Made by a program: the position numbers and the translations under genes. Below, piece by piece: positions 45,527 through 57,089 of a stretch of DNA of 64,000 nucleotides; position 1 is the stretch's first letter, and every line of letters begins with the position of its first letter. This DNA comes from Guillardia theta CCMP2712 (lineage: Eukaryota; Cryptophyceae; Pyrenomonadales; Geminigeraceae), in the NCBI RefSeq assembly GCF_000315625.1, contig NW_005434671.1, positions 223,033 to 287,032 of the forward strand, read 5' to 3'. Below the pieces are notes generated by a model. That model ran no database searches and was not told where the DNA came from. It was given only the letters and a program-made list of their open reading frames with translations.

Positions 45527-47038
45527 GGCCTTGGAGAGATTTTGAGAGTGAACGCAGCTTAGACCACTCTACCCCACCACCCATTATTCATGGTATTTTG
45601 TAGTGACATCGGGGGTACCCTATATATTTTGCCTTTTCTTTTTTGTCTTGTCTTGGTCTTGTTCGATCATTTTTTCGAACCGTTGGGCCGGCTCGCCTCA
45701 GCTGATGACCCCACCCTTCCTGGCATGATAGTACCCCTAATATGCTATGCCCACATAATTCACCCCACCCCCTGATTAGACCAGCCAAATTTCCCACAAC
45801 TACCCCTGTCATAACTCGAAAGTCCCCATGCTCTCTACCCACCCCTTTGACCAAAGTGCACTATGGAAAGTACCCCTCCAAGGACACCCGTCTGTGACTG
45901 CCAGCTTCATTTCAAGAGCCCGCCCCAGCGATATCGATGCAGAACTATGCTTTCAAAAAGTGGCAGATGACCGCACGTAAGTGGAAGGTCAGAAGGAGCA
46001 ATATGCGGGATGGGTGTTGTGAAGGCAAAACTGGCTAACATGAATGAGTTCACATAAAACGCATAACTGCTGAGTCATAAGACAAATCATTGGAATAAGC
46101 TCCCAGTAACGCTTTCACGGAACTTGATATTTCAAGAAATACCTCGGAAATGGATGAAAAGGTGACACATCATCCTTGTTAGGTTCAATAATGAGTTCGA
46201 ATCTTCCAAAACGACTCACAAGATGCGGATTTGTACCTGAAAACTACCTCATTCGACCTTTTGTCATCGCATGAAATCGACCATGGCACACATTGCACTT
46301 CTGTGTAGAAAATGCAAACCCAAATGAATCAACAAGAACGTGTCCATCATGAAGAATCCGAATCAAATTTTAGAGCAGATAATGTTAATTGAATGATGGA
46401 TAACTGTCTGAGTGAAGAGAACAACATGTGTGACCAGGAAAATCTTGTCGCTTCCTGCCTTCGCTCGAGTTGCTCGAGTTCCTCGAATCCTTGGCCAGTG
46501 CATTGTGGTCAAGAACGGAGCTACGGTTTTCGTTTATTTATGAGTCAGTCCACTGGAATGGAGATAACACGTCGTGCTGGAAAGAGCATTTCCTGCCAAT
46601 CACATCGTGCTTTCTAGCTCCCCATATCTTGTTCACAGTCCCTGGCCAATATCAAATCCCTCAATTCCGCCATGTGCCAGTTATGCGTTTGAGTATTTTT
46701 AAGATCTGAGACCCCATGTCCTTGTCGTATCTAGCTCTTTGATTGAATAAGGAATTTTTTCGTTGTCACGAGGTACGTGGCGGAGATAGATTGGTTCAGC
46801 ACAGTTCTTCGTGCGTTACGACTCGACAAATCCTCTCTCGTTGAATTCTATCACCACAACAGTGCAGCGTGCCATCACAAACGCAACAGAACGTGATGTG
46901 GATGGTGCAAGTTTCCCACCACAGCGACATCAATAACTCGTACCAAAAAAGATCTCAAGGTCTAGTCTGCAATTTTATTGCACAAATTCGCGTGGGAAAA
47001 CCCAGATATGGAATTGAGCGTGTTAACTCCTACTGTAC
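45527..47038. other. Intergenic stretch with GGGGTA-type island, no supported gene
   Basis: 45560-45900 carries TACCCC, CCCCACC and CACCCCCTG words. 45900-47038 is ordinary to AT-rich with no frame that has a domain or splice partner; a frame at 46393-46617 is Ser/Cys-rich and not called. Confidence 0.4.
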
Positions 47039-48005
47039 TTAAATGGATTCATATCCTGTGCTTGCACCAGACATGAGGATAAGGCCAAAGACAGCCTGCA
47101 AAGAGAAACGGAAGAGGGTCAACGGAACGACGAGGCACTCAGGACTCTTCTCACCTTGGAGATGACGTCGAGCACACCGTAGATGAGCACCTGCATCATG
47201 AGGTAAGATCGGAGTGTGCAAGATGTGGATTCCACTCCAGCAAGAATGCTCATACCTCAAAGGTGACAGAGAAGTTTCCGAAGCCTTCAGCGAAGACCCA
47301 CACAACAGGGTAGCAGAACCATGTGATGACAGTAATGCCCGCGATCTTGCTGTACACTGACGCAGAGTCTCCTCCCTTGGCCTTGGCAGCCTCAGCCCAG
47401 GACTTTCCGAGGGCAAAAATGATGTGGAGGAACCAGCACATTCCAAAGAACCACCAAACCCACTTCACGTTGCCAACAGTCAGGGAGCCAAAGGCGCCAG
47501 TGGCGATCATGAGGACTAGAAAACAGGATAAGTGCTGAGTGACAGAAGAGAAGCTGCATACCGTCAGACAAGCACAAGGCCATGATATCCCAGCGGCTCA
47601 CTCCAGCAACAAGACCAAGATCAAGGAGGAGGAGAGGGGTGGTGATCAACCAATCCAAATACCTTGCAACGAAAAGCTGTCTGCAATCAGGGGCAATGAC
47701 CCAGCCACCTCCGGAAGCCATGGAGAAGTATGCGATGGAAGCAATTCCGGTAACGAATGTGGCGGGGAACAAAACTCTTCCAGAAGCCTTGCTCTTAGCA
47801 GCATTGATACCCATCAGCAACGTGATGCAAGCAAAGACGATGAAGACGAACTCCAGAAGAGCCTTTCCGAAGGAAGAGGCCATATCGACTGTCTTGCATC
47901 CGTGAACATCAAGCTTGGCTCCCTCGCCCACCAGCATGGTGGTCATCTGCATGGCAGGTCAGTAGCGCCCTCGCACATACGCGGACACCCTACCTGCGAT
48001 GCCAT
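47039..48005 (-). CDS. GtR3: Microbial-type rhodopsin, probable light-driven proton pump (GtR3) (5 exons)
   Basis: Role: retinal-binding seven-helix protein; GtR3 of Guillardia theta is described as an outward proton pump. Seen: exons 47994-48005, 47562-47946, 47256-47515, 47155-47190 and 47039-47095, about 249 residues. Helix C reads RQLFVARYLDWLITTPLLLL followed by DLG: by bacteriorhodopsin numbering D85, T89 and D96 are all present (DTD). Helix G reads GVLDVISKAVFGLILM with D212 and the retinal Schiff-base K216. Helix F has WFCYPVVWVFAEGFG. The C-terminus stops right after helix G (GASTGYESI), so there is no long cytoplasmic tail as in channelrhodopsins. The short first exon gives MASQ, making the start MASQMTTMLVGEG; starts at the ATGs in exon 2 are also possible. 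Recognition as GtR3 is from memory, not from a search. Head to head with a second rhodopsin. Confidence 0.95.
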
Positions 48006-48216
48006 CCCGCGCCTCTTCGTGTGAAGCTGACGGTTACAGATGTTGCCATTCATGTAACGGAAACATTGTATCACTTCACATAGGCGGACACGGTTTTTGA
48101 CCTGAAATCGGAAGCCCCGAAGATCCGGACGGTTATAAACCGTTTCGGGATATCAGAAGGACGTTACAGGCAGTTTTATAATATTCTCCGAAGCGTCACC
48201 CTCCTGAAAAGCCGCC
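48006..48216. promoter_or_regulatory. Shared bidirectional promoter region of the rhodopsin pair
   Basis: Only about 211 bp separate the two start codons. The region holds repeated AACGG/CCGTT cores: GACGGTTAC (48031), GTAACGGAAAC (48057), CGGTTATAAACCG (an inverted repeat with TTATAA at its centre, about 48129-48141) and GACGTTAC (48161). AACGG-type words are Myb-site cores in other eukaryotes; a regulatory role here is inference. TTTATAATATT near 48175 could serve the + strand gene as a TATA-like element. Confidence 0.45.
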
Positions 48217-49345
48217 ATGCGCCACTTGCTTCAGGTGAGATGAAAGTCGGCAAATGGCAGCTCAGGCCGATGATGTGAAGACAAATTCCTCTTGGAATGT
48301 GTTTGATTCTCTTTCCTTTTCATTTATCTTTGTGCTTGCCCTGCTTCTTGTCGCATGTGTAGGGTTCATGCTTTCTGATTGAAGCTCAATCTATGTCTGA
48401 GGTATCGGTTGCAATGTGAACATGCTTTCATGTTGGTTTAAAGAAATGTTCTTATGATTGATTGAACCTGTTGATGGTTATAGAGGAAACATGTATGATT
48501 CAAGGTGTTATCACGTGTTGATGTATTCCTTTCTCGAAACAGGAGGCAGCTGCGGCTGAAGAGCCAACTGTTACTTTCCCTGATGACTACCCCAACTCCG
48601 TTCGTCACTTCTTGCTCATCGGCTTCTTGGGCATGTTCATCGGAGCCATTGTGTTCTTCTACATGGGTATCTCCAGGAAGGTCAACACCGTGATGCACGT
48701 GCTCACCTTCTTCATCGCTGCCGTCTCTGCATGCTCCTACTATGCTGAGTGGGCTGGCCTCGGTGTGGAGTACAAGACCACCGACACTACTCCTCGTGTC
48801 ATCTTCTGGGCTCGCTACCTTGACTGGGTTGTGACTGGACCTGTAAGTTGATTATTGTGACCCGAGCCGCGACGTGTTATGACACCTTCTTGCAGCTCAT
48901 CCTCACTGACTTGGCCCTCCTGTCCAAGTCTGACACCCCAACCATCATCTCCCTTGTTGGCAACATGGTCCTCTACGTCATCTGCGGCCTCATTGGAGCC
49001 CTCACCGTCGCCCCCTACAAGTACATGTGGTGGGTTGCTGGACTCATCTTCCTCATCATCGTCTTCATGCTCCTCCTCCAGCGCCTCAACAACGCTGAGG
49101 GATACGGCGGTGATGCTCTCAAGGGCTTGACCTGGTTGACCATCCTTGTCTGGATCGTCTACCCCATCGTCTGGATCGTTGGCTCTGAGGGTACTGGTGC
49201 TCTTGGCCTTTCCCAGGAGGTTGGTATCTTGACCATTGCCGACCTCATCGCCAAGATCGGCTTCGGCTTCTACCTCCTTGCCAACGTTGATGCTCCTGAG
49301 AGCGAGTCTGTTCCTCTCAACCAGTCCTCCCAGCAGTACGTCTAA
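48217..49345 (+). CDS. Second microbial-type rhodopsin, DTD motif (3 exons)
   Basis: Seen: exon 1 48217-48234 (MRHLLQ), exon 2 48543-48842 and exon 3 48896-49345, all phase 0, about 255 residues. Helix C reads WARYLDWVVTGPLILTDLAL: D85, T89 and D96 equivalents are present, but the residue after T89 is Gly where bacteriorhodopsin and the neighbouring rhodopsin have Thr (T90). Helix F is WIVYPIVWIVGSEGTG and helix G is LTIADLIAKIGFGFYLLANV with the D212 and K216 equivalents. Helix A begins RHFLLIGFLGMFIGAIVFFY. The tail after helix G is short and acidic/Ser-rich (ESESVPLNQSSQQYV). An AATAAA at about 49397 lies 50 bp after the stop. Proton pump is the simplest reading of DTD plus a short tail; G. 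theta also has bacteriorhodopsin-like cation channels with this motif, so channel activity is not excluded. Confidence 0.9.
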
Positions 49346-49514
49346 CCCAGACAACAGCAGGAGGGTTGACTGCGAGACTGACGGCTTGTCGTTGACAATA
49401 AAGGATCAGTTTTGGATTTGTGTCCGCCCTCACACTCTCAGTTTCGAAGCGACGAAGAGATGAGTGTAGGAAGTTTGAGATTGAAGTGATGGAGATGAAA
49501 GCTGAGTCTTCATT

Positions 49515-52300
49515 TCATCTGGAAGCAAGCGACACTACTACACCAAACAGTCCAAACAACAAGCCTAAGATAAGCGTGATGTAGCTTGTGACGTACATCC
49601 TCTCCTCCTTTAAAGAGAGCTTCGCCCCTTCTTTTCTCTTCTTATCCAGACATCCCATGTGGATAAGGGGAGGGAACACAAAGATGATGCAGGCGCCCAA
49701 GATGGATCCGCTGAGACACAGTCAGGAAGCTTGATCTGTGCCTCTAGCCCCGCACCTCAGGCTGGCGATGATGCCAAGTCTCTCCAAGACCTGCAGCATA
49801 TTCTCACACGTTGCGACGATTCTACAAGAAGCCCACGAAAGCGAGAGACACGTTCACTGCCACCATCACAAACGCCAGAACGTCCTGTTGTCAGTCAAGG
49901 AGAGCCAGCGCAGAAGCGACCCGTCGGAGGGAGGGGAGCATGGAGCACGGAGGAGCCTGGGGAGAGGAGGGAGACAAGAGTAGAAATGTACTCCTTCTAC
50001 CTTCACTGTCTGACGGTCTGACGAGCGCAGAATGTCAGCCGTCAGCTCGATGATGCCCGAAGCGAACCCCCCGAAGAAGAGCGGGTAGCTGAAGGAGGAT
50101 GAAAGATGGAAACAGTGGCAAATTCTTGCCTGCAAAGAATGGACACAAGAGTAGCAAGTCTTGCCCATGTTGCAAGCTGGTCTGGAAGGGCGTTGTCAGC
50201 AAGGAAACAACTTGGATGAACTACCGTTGGAGTGATAGTTGTTGAGAAGAAGAGATTCGCTATGTTCCCCGAAGGTGAGAAATCCTGCGATCCTTTGTGG
50301 TCTTGTCAGGAAAGGAGAAGAAGTAGAATCGGATCAGAGGGCTCGTGAAGATTAGAATGAGAGTAAAAGCACAACTTGAAGGAGACGGTGTTGCAGAAGT
50401 GCAGGAGGGTGAGGTGACCAAGGAGAAGTCGTGCAGATAGAAGAAGGATGGTCACTCTAAGAAGCCTTACATGAGCCCTGCCCCGACCAATCCCGCAATC
50501 GTAAAACTGCATCACGGGGACGAAAAACAAGGAGATGAGTTAGGTGAGGTAACATCTGGCGGATCAGCGAGAAGGGTGACGAGGAAGCACCTGCTGTAGG
50601 TGAGGACGTTGAAACGTCTCAAGGTCGATGGCGACTTGACAAGCGGTCACCACCACAAGAGCATTGGCAATTTATTCCACACCAGAGAATGGAAGAACTT
50701 TGGCGCATCGAAGTGAACCTGAAGAAATCTAAGATGGACCTAGCGGATAGAAGAGCTGAGAATCGATCGCGAGCATGAGATACCTGATAGCATCCGTGGA
50801 AGTAGGAGATCAGCACAAGCAGTTTACTGATGTTGATCTGTCTTCGTATCAACTTGCCTCTCAAGCATTGATTGACTCAGGACCTCGTCTCCGAACTTCG
50901 GTCTCTGTGCTCATTTTAGCCAAGCAATCTGTAACCGTAAAGAGATTTTACTCACTCGCTCCAAGGCAAGCAGTTGAAAGAACCTCCCGCCCTTAGCATA
51001 ATCTCCCTAGGAAATCAAAATGTTCATGTCGAAGCTTTGACACGCGTCATTGTCACCTTCACGTGTCTATAGATGGCAAATCCCGTGGTGTAAAGACAAC
51101 CTAACATTCCGAAGAAGCTCGGAGGAAGTGAGGTGCACGTTTGATTGTAAAAAAACGAATGATACCTTGTGTATGCGAGTGATGATAAGGATCTCAACAA
51201 GCAGAGAGGAAGTAGCAACAAGACCATCATGGCACAAACAGACTCCTTGCTGGTCCATGCCTGTCAAGCATGAATCGCCAGATTCCTTCTGCTTGCGAGG
51301 CGGCAGAGACCTCAGCCATGCCGATGGCAAGGAGCAGCGATCTCAGCATGTCTCTGATGATAATGGTGTACATTGCGCAACACAACCAAGTCTGCAGGAT
51401 GATGAGCATCCAAGATAGTTGTCTCGGATTCTATATCACAAAAGTGAAGCAAGCCGTGTTTGGCATCCAAGCTGTTTTAGGAGACACGGTTTTGGACCAT
51501 AGCTGCCACAGATCAGAAAGCAAACTGGCAGGCACGCTCACCTCAGTATAGCTGTTAGCATGGAGCATTTGGCAGCAAAGTCCCAGCAAGGAGTAAGTGT
51601 GAGCAGAGAAAATCTGCGACTATTTGAGGGGAAAGACAATTCAAAAACGCTTCTGCTGTGCAAGAGACCGCAAAGAGCATGCAAAGTGCTCCAGCTGGAG
51701 CAGACATCCATGGAGCATTGGTGACCTGAGCCAAGCCGCCACTGATCAACAAAAGCTCAACATGTCAAGAAGAGAGTCGGCATTCATCAACATCAACGAA
51801 GACACCTCAAGATGAGAACGGTCCCCCCTGTCCAATCGTAAGATGCACGTTTGAACACCACGCGCAACCTATCAGACTTTTGCAGAGTCCGAGCATGAGC
51901 TCTACCATATTGGAGTCGAATCCACCCTGCACACCCACGAGGGCACTCCCTCCCTGTCCTGATCCCCCCCCTCGCAAAGATCCTTTCTTGATCCGCGGGG
52001 ATCTCATGGGATCTGAAATATGTGGGCACGCTCTTCCATCCCCCATTGCACCGTGTCTTAGTGCAGCATCAAACTTGTTGTACACAAGACCATGCGACAA
52101 TCCGATGCTAATCAGGCTGAATACAACCACAGCATACTGCAAACAAGGGCGATTCAGTGGATGATCTCCCTCAAAATCACCGGGCCCTTCAGTCTTCACC
52201 TTTCCGAGATAACATTTGCCGACATAACAACTAATCCTTTCACGTCCTCGATGACCAATCCCTCCATGTCCTTGTGCACTTTTCCTGTCGCTCCCTCCAT
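49515..52300 (-). CDS. Amino acid/auxin permease-like membrane transporter (multi-exon)
   Basis: Seen: small exons on the minus strand encode successive hydrophobic helices. An N-terminal acidic region (MEGATGKVHKDMEGLVIEDV) and a Gly/Ser-rich stretch lead into SNMVELMLGLCKSLIG, then LISGGLAQVTNAPWMSAPAG followed by ALCMLFAVSCTAEAFLN. Further exons near 51230, 50800, 50480 and 50100 (SYPLFFGGFASGIIELTADI) follow. The last exon has GACIIFVFPPLIHMGC, LSLKEERMYVTSYITLILGL and LFGLFGVVVSLAS. Family knowledge: the order NxxK..G.G.L.P at helix 1 and a P-containing helix (IFVFPPLI) before the last membrane segment is typical of the AAAP (SLC32/36/38) family. The exact exon map was not solved and the start is uncertain; the substrate is unknown. 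Confidence 0.55.
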
Positions 52301-52379
52301 CCCCTCCTCATCATCAGCCTCCTTACCTGCAAGCTCTGCATTTTCATTCCCCGAAATGTATTTTATCCACGTCCCCCCG

Positions 52380-53330
52380 CAGGCCCGGCTCACTGTCCGA
52401 CTCATCTGCCGACTCACCGTCACACTGTGCCCGGCGACAGACTTGGCTGTCCGAGCCAGCGGCGTAGTACCCATGCCAGCCGCGGCCGTGACCGGCGCGG
52501 CGGCGGCGCCGCGGGCCCGGGCTCGGACCCCCATCCGATGATCATGGCATCGGATCATGATCCGGACACGAAAGTCAAGTTCCGCTGAGCCCCGGAGGGC
52601 CAACAGTGGCTGCGGCCCGCCGGACTCAGTCCGGGGAGCGGCAGCCTAACTTGACCCGCTCAGGCGGGCCTTTGAAACTCCCTCCGGGCAGCGGCTCAGA
52701 GTCGGATTTTTCAAGCACTGAGCATCTGCCGCAGTGCCCGGCCCGGGGCTTCAATCAGTAACCGGCGTTCGGAGGCTACTAGTCAGTAAACGTACTGCAG
52801 CCCGGTAGTAAGCTCCGCGGCCTGTTCAAGTCTAGTAGTGACAGTCACTGTCGGACTTGCCAAGTTGACTCGGTGGCCGCCGGGCCGCCCCGGTGGCCGC
52901 CGGGCCCGGCCGGGGCCGGGCCCAGTGGCACCGTCCGGCGTTGGCCTGGGCTGATCGGGCTCACAGCCAGTGTACATTGTACGGTCTGTTTGAGTAAAGT
53001 CTGTCGGTCGGCGCCGCCGCGCTCCGACTCCGAGTACGGTCGGCGCGGCCCCCGGGCCGCCGGGGCCCGGCGGCGGCCGGGCCGGGCCGGGCCCCGCCCG
53101 GCCGTTCCGGCGGCCGCGACTCAGGAGTCCGACTCGCCCGATCGGGCCCTCGGCCGAGTACGACGGTAGGAGTAAAACTTGCCAGTAGCCTCGTAACGTG
53201 ACTGGTCCACTTTTGAAAGTTTGCCCACCGTAGCACGCCGTGACCGGCGGGTGCCCTCACCGCCGCCGCCGGCGAGCTCGGAGTAACTCAAGCGACTGTT
53301 TTAAGTTACCTCACGGTCCGACCACATGCC
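52380..53330. repeat. GC-rich island G
   Basis: The longest GC-rich stretch in the window, with GGCCGGGCCGGGCCCCG words and GAGTAAAG/GAGTAAAAC words at 52992 and 53170 that recall the 3' end of islands E and F. It lies upstream of the transporter gene and before the small gene at 53706. Frames opened on either strand are compositional. Confidence 0.65.
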
Positions 53331-53705
53331 CTGAGATGGTCAGGGTCACGAGGACTGAGTCGGACAACCAACGACCGTACCAGGTTAGCCTCAGAGCCGC
53401 ATCATAAAATCACAGCGCGGCACCAAAGTTCCTACCGCCTGTGAGTCGATCGAGCCCGTCACTGCCCTCGCCCCCGGCCCCTCTCGGCCGGGTCGAAATC
53501 GTGACGGACTCCGACTGGTAACGTGACCAGAAGGGGTGAACCTTTTGGCCCTTGTAATAGCCGCTGCGATCCCTGTCGCTAGAGCAGCTTCGCATCGCCA
53601 GCAGCCACCACGGCCTCGCGACCCAGACCATCTTAGAGACCTTCAGTGACCTCGCATCCTCCTCGGCATCCTCCCCTCCCCCTATCACAGCAAGCCTTCA
53701 TCGAC

Positions 53706-54017
53706 ATGCACGACGTGACCTCAATGTTCACAACTGGCACCAGCGGTCTGCTCAGCATCGACCAACCGAGCTTCAGAGACATTGCGATCACGAGCGAGGA
53801 GCTCTCATGCCTTCCGGACGTGGGGGATCTGAGCATTTCAGATATTCATGATGCACTGCGGGAGGAGCAGAAGCGCCAAGAGGAACAGAGGAGAGCCAAG
53901 TACGGGTGCCCCTCAAGAAGCAAGCAGCTGCAGGCTCTGAAACGCTCCCTAAAACTCCTAGGGGCCTCCACAAGGCCCCGCCTGATCTCAGCAACGGGGG
54001 AGGAGCTCATGCTATGA
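53706..54017 (+). CDS. Small hypothetical protein, C-terminal exon
   Basis: Seen: 104 codons from the ATG at 53706; the coding frame continues upstream to an acceptor CTATCACAG at 53688-53696, so there may be 5' exons not found. The product starts MHDVTSMFTTGTSGLLSIDQ, has a helix LSISDIHDALREEQKRQEEQ and RRAKYG, and ends basic (SKQLQALKRSLKLLG). No family recognised. A polyadenylation-like AATAAA lies at about 54058, 41 bp after the stop, supporting a real 3' end here. Confidence 0.45.
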   Translation: MHDVTSMFTTGTSGLLSIDQPSFRDIAITSEELSCLPDVGDLSISDIHDALREEQKRQEEQRRAKYGCPSRSKQLQALKRSLKLLGASTRPRLISATGEELML

Positions 54018-54977
54018 GCTCTGGACGACGAGGGAATGTAATGTAACACTAGGCATGAATAAAGCATGTATCATAGAGACCCTTGTTTCACATCGATCGG
54101 ATAAATTGAATCTAGGCAGAGGGAGAAGTCGTTCTAATACTACGAATGCAAAGGAAGTGCTAAGGATTTAGTGAGGACCAGGAGATTCTCTGGATGATTG
54201 AAGAAGTCTTTGACTTCATTGAGATACGCGAGCAACAGGTGGAGGAGTGACTTGCTTTTTCCAGTGACTGCGCCCACTCAACTCACTGTAGGTCAAAAAG
54301 GCACCCGCCGCGCAAAGGGAGGGATCTTGTGCTACTAGCTTGATCTGTAATGAGATGACATGATTGGAGAAAAGAGAAGGACTGAGCCCTGAAGAGTTAT
54401 AGGGAGAGAAAGGAAGTAGTGGTTGCTGCAACCGATGAAAGAGAGAAAGGAAGTAGTGGTTGCTGCAACCGATGAAACATGCAGTAGCCTGTCGAACTTC
54501 ATGCAGCTGATGTGCTGAGTGCCCTGATATGAACGGTTCGGGAACAGACAAATTTCCTTGAATCGGCAACACACTCAGTTCAGATGATGCTTCTTGTTTG
54601 ATTTGAGCAAGAAGTGAGTATAGAGCGCGGAGGGCTGGCTGGCTTGCTGCTTGCCTGCCAGCTAGCACAGTCGGTCGTTCCTTCGGCCATGCCGGCAGAC
54701 AGAAGAAAGGACGATGGAGGGAGAGGTGCTAAGAAAGGATGACCTACGATACAACAGACTTCAACTCAGGGGGGGGGGGGGGTGAAAGAGAAAAGACAAG
54801 ACGAGCGTCAGCATCACGGTATGGGTGCGGTTAGAATAAATCAAGGGTACAGAGAGAAGGACAAGAAGTTCATCAACACTCCTTCACAGACCAATCTTAG
54901 AAGTGGCAATGAGAGAATTCACGTAGATGAGATTTGCTTTATTAACAGTACATTGAACGATAAATTCAGTCTACAGC
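54018..54977. other. Intergenic stretch with a 37-bp tandem duplication and G14 run
   Basis: Contains the duplication at 54404-54477, a run of 14 G at 54769-54782, and on the minus strand an AATAAA (54938-54943) downstream of the HSP90 stop. A minus-strand frame at 54216-54668 spans the duplication and has no domain, so it is not called. Confidence 0.45.
54404..54477. repeat. Perfect 37-bp tandem duplication
   Basis: Two exact copies (54404-54440 and 54441-54477), each containing GGTTGCTGCAACC, an inverted repeat with 5-bp arms. Confidence 0.95.
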
Positions 54978-57089
54978 TTAGTCGACCTCCTCCATCTTGG
55001 ATCCCTCAGCAGAGTCACCAGTCTCCTCGAGCTCGGGGACAGGCTCCTCATCCTCGCCATCCTCGTCGATGCTGAGACCAAGCTTGATCATGCGGTGGAG
55101 GCGACCAGCGAAGGTGTTGGGCTCCTCCAAGGTGAAGCCAGAGACCAAGAGAGCAGTGTCGAACAAGAGCCAGATGAGATCCTTGACGGTCTTGTCGCCA
55201 CGGTCAGCATCCGACTTCTTGACGAGCTCCTTGATGATGGGGTGCTCGGGGTTGACCTCCATGGTCTTCTTGGAGGTCATGTAGGTAGACATGGAGTTGT
55301 CACGAAGAGCCTGGGCCTTCATGATGCGCTCCATGTTGGCAGACCACCCGTACTCGCCAGTCACCAAGCAGCAAGGAGCAGAGACAAGGCGGTCAGACAC
55401 GACAACCTTCTCGACCTTGTCATCCAAGGTCTCCTTGATGAGCTTGCAGAGCCCCTCGGTGTTGGCCTTGAGCTCCTCTCTGGCCTTCTTCTCGTCCTCG
55501 GACTCCTCAAGCTTGAGTCCCTCCTTGGTGACGCAAACGAGCTTCTTGCCGTCATAGTCCTTCATCTGCTGGACCATGTACTCGTCGATAGGATCAGTCA
55601 GGAAGAGAACCTCGAAGCCCTTCTTCTTGAGGCGCTCAAGGAAGGGAGCGTTCTCAACAGCCTTCTTGCTCTCTCCAGTGATGAAGTAGATGTTCTGCTG
55701 CTCCTCCTTCATGTTGCTGACATAGTCCTTCAGGCTGACCATATCATCACCAGACTTGGTGGTAGTGAAGCGAAGGAGGTCCGCAAGCTTGGAGCGGTTG
55801 GTGCTGTCCTCATGGATACCGAGCTTGAGATTCTTGCCAAACTGCTCGTAGAACTTCTTGTAGTCCTCAGCATTCTCAGCAATCTCCTGGAACATCTCGA
55901 TGGCTTTCTTGACGAGGTTCTTCTTGATCACCTTCAAGATCTTGTTCTGCTGGAGCATCTCACGAGAGATGTTAAGAGGGAGATCCTCGGAGTCGACGAC
56001 ACCCTTGACGAAGCTCAACCACTCAGGGCAAAGCTCGTCGCAATTGTCGGAGATGAACACACGGCGAACGTACAGCTTAATGTTGTTCTGCTTCTTCTTC
56101 TTCTCGAACATGTCGAAGGGAGCACGGCGGGGAACGAAGAGGATGGACTTGAACTCAAGCTGTCCCTCAACGTTGAAGTGCTTGACAGCCAAATGATCCT
56201 CCCAATCGTTGGTGAGGGCCTTGTAAAAGGCGGCATAATCCTCCTTGGGAATGTCCTCAGGATTGCGAGTCCAGATGGGCTTCTGCTTGTTGACAAGTTC
56301 CCATTCGTGGGAGACCTCCTTGACCTTCTTCTTCTTCTTGTCCTTCTTCTCGGCATCCTCGTCGACCTCCTCGATCTTGGGCTCGTCACCCTCGGGCTTG
56401 TCCTCCTCCTTCTTCTCCTCCTCCTCGTCGTCCTCGACCTCCTTCTCGGTGGTCTTCTCGATCCACAAGCTGATGGGATAGTTGATGAACTCGCTGTGCT
56501 TCTTCACGAGATCCTTGATGCGGCGCTCCTCGAGGAACTCAAGCTGATCCTCCTTGAGGAAGAGCTGGATCTTGGTTCCACGTCCCAGGTTCTCTCCGCT
56601 GGTGTCGGGGCGCACAGTGAAGGATCCGCCAGCAGCAGACTCCCAGATGTACTGCTCATCGTCATTGTTCTTGGAGGTGACAACGACCTTGTCCGCGACA
56701 AGGTAGGCAGAGTAGAAACCAACACCGAACTGTCCGATCATGCTCACATCCGCACCAGCCTGAACAGCCTCCATGAAGGCCTTGGTGCCGGACTGGGCGA
56801 TGGTTCCGAGGTTGTTCACCATGTCGGCCTTGGTCATGCCGATACCGGAGTCGATGATGGTGAGGGTGTTGTTGGTCTTGTCGGGGATAAGGTGGATGTA
56901 CATCTCCGGCTGGCTGTCCAAGACAGCTTTGTCGGTGAGGGACTGATATCTGATCTTGTCAAGGGCATCACTAGCGTTGGAGATGAGCTCACGAAGAAAG
57001 ATCTCCTTGTTGGAGTAGAAGGTGTTGATGATAAGGGAGAGGAGCTGGTTGATCTCCGCCTGGAATGCGAATGTCTCAACGTCCGACAT
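54978..57089 (-). CDS. HSP90: Cytosolic heat shock protein HSP90
   Basis: Role: ATP-dependent dimeric chaperone of kinases and receptors in the cytosol. Seen: an intronless frame of 703 residues starting [20 protein letters not shown] and ending in MEEVD, the TPR-cochaperone docking signal that marks the cytosolic form. GHKL ATPase landmarks: [40 protein letters not shown] and [15 protein letters not shown] charged Glu/Lys linker (about residues 215-265) separates the N and middle domains; the middle-domain catalytic loop has [14 protein letters not shown]. Length and order match the family. Codon usage is strongly biased, as in highly expressed genes, and leaves a 700-codon antisense frame. 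The stop is followed by AATAAA at about 54938-54943 on this strand. Confidence 0.98.
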   Translation of the reverse strand: MSDVETFAFQAEINQLLSLIINTFYSNKEIFLRELISNASDALDKIRYQSLTDKAVLDSQPEMYIHLIPDKTNNTLTIIDSGIGMTKADMVNNLGTIAQSGTKAFMEAVQAGADVSMIGQFGVGFYSAYLVADKVVVTSKNNDDEQYIWESAAGGSFTVRPDTSGENLGRGTKIQLFLKEDQLEFLEERRIKDLVKKHSEFINYPISLWIEKTTEKEVEDDEEEEKKEEDKPEGDEPKIEEVDEDAEKKDKKKKKVKEVSHEWELVNKQKPIWTRNPEDIPKEDYAAFYKALTNDWEDHLAVKHFNVEGQLEFKSILFVPRRAPFDMFEKKKKQNNIKLYVRRVFISDNCDELCPEWLSFVKGVVDSEDLPLNISREMLQQNKILKVIKKNLVKKAIEMFQEIAENAEDYKKFYEQFGKNLKLGIHEDSTNRSKLADLLRFTTTKSGDDMVSLKDYVSNMKEEQQNIYFITGESKKAVENAPFLERLKKKGFEVLFLTDPIDEYMVQQMKDYDGKKLVCVTKEGLKLEESEDEKKAREELKANTEGLCKLIKETLDDKVEKVVVSDRLVSAPCCLVTGEYGWSANMERIMKAQALRDNSMSTYMTSKKTMEVNPEHPIIKELVKKSDADRGDKTVKDLIWLLFDTALLVSGFTLEEPNTFAGRLHRMIKLGLSIDEDGEDEEPVPELEETGDSAEGSKMEEVD

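Noticed and set aside
54216-54668. Minus-strand frame of 150 codons
   Set aside because: Spans the 37-bp tandem duplication, lacks any domain and has no convincing start.
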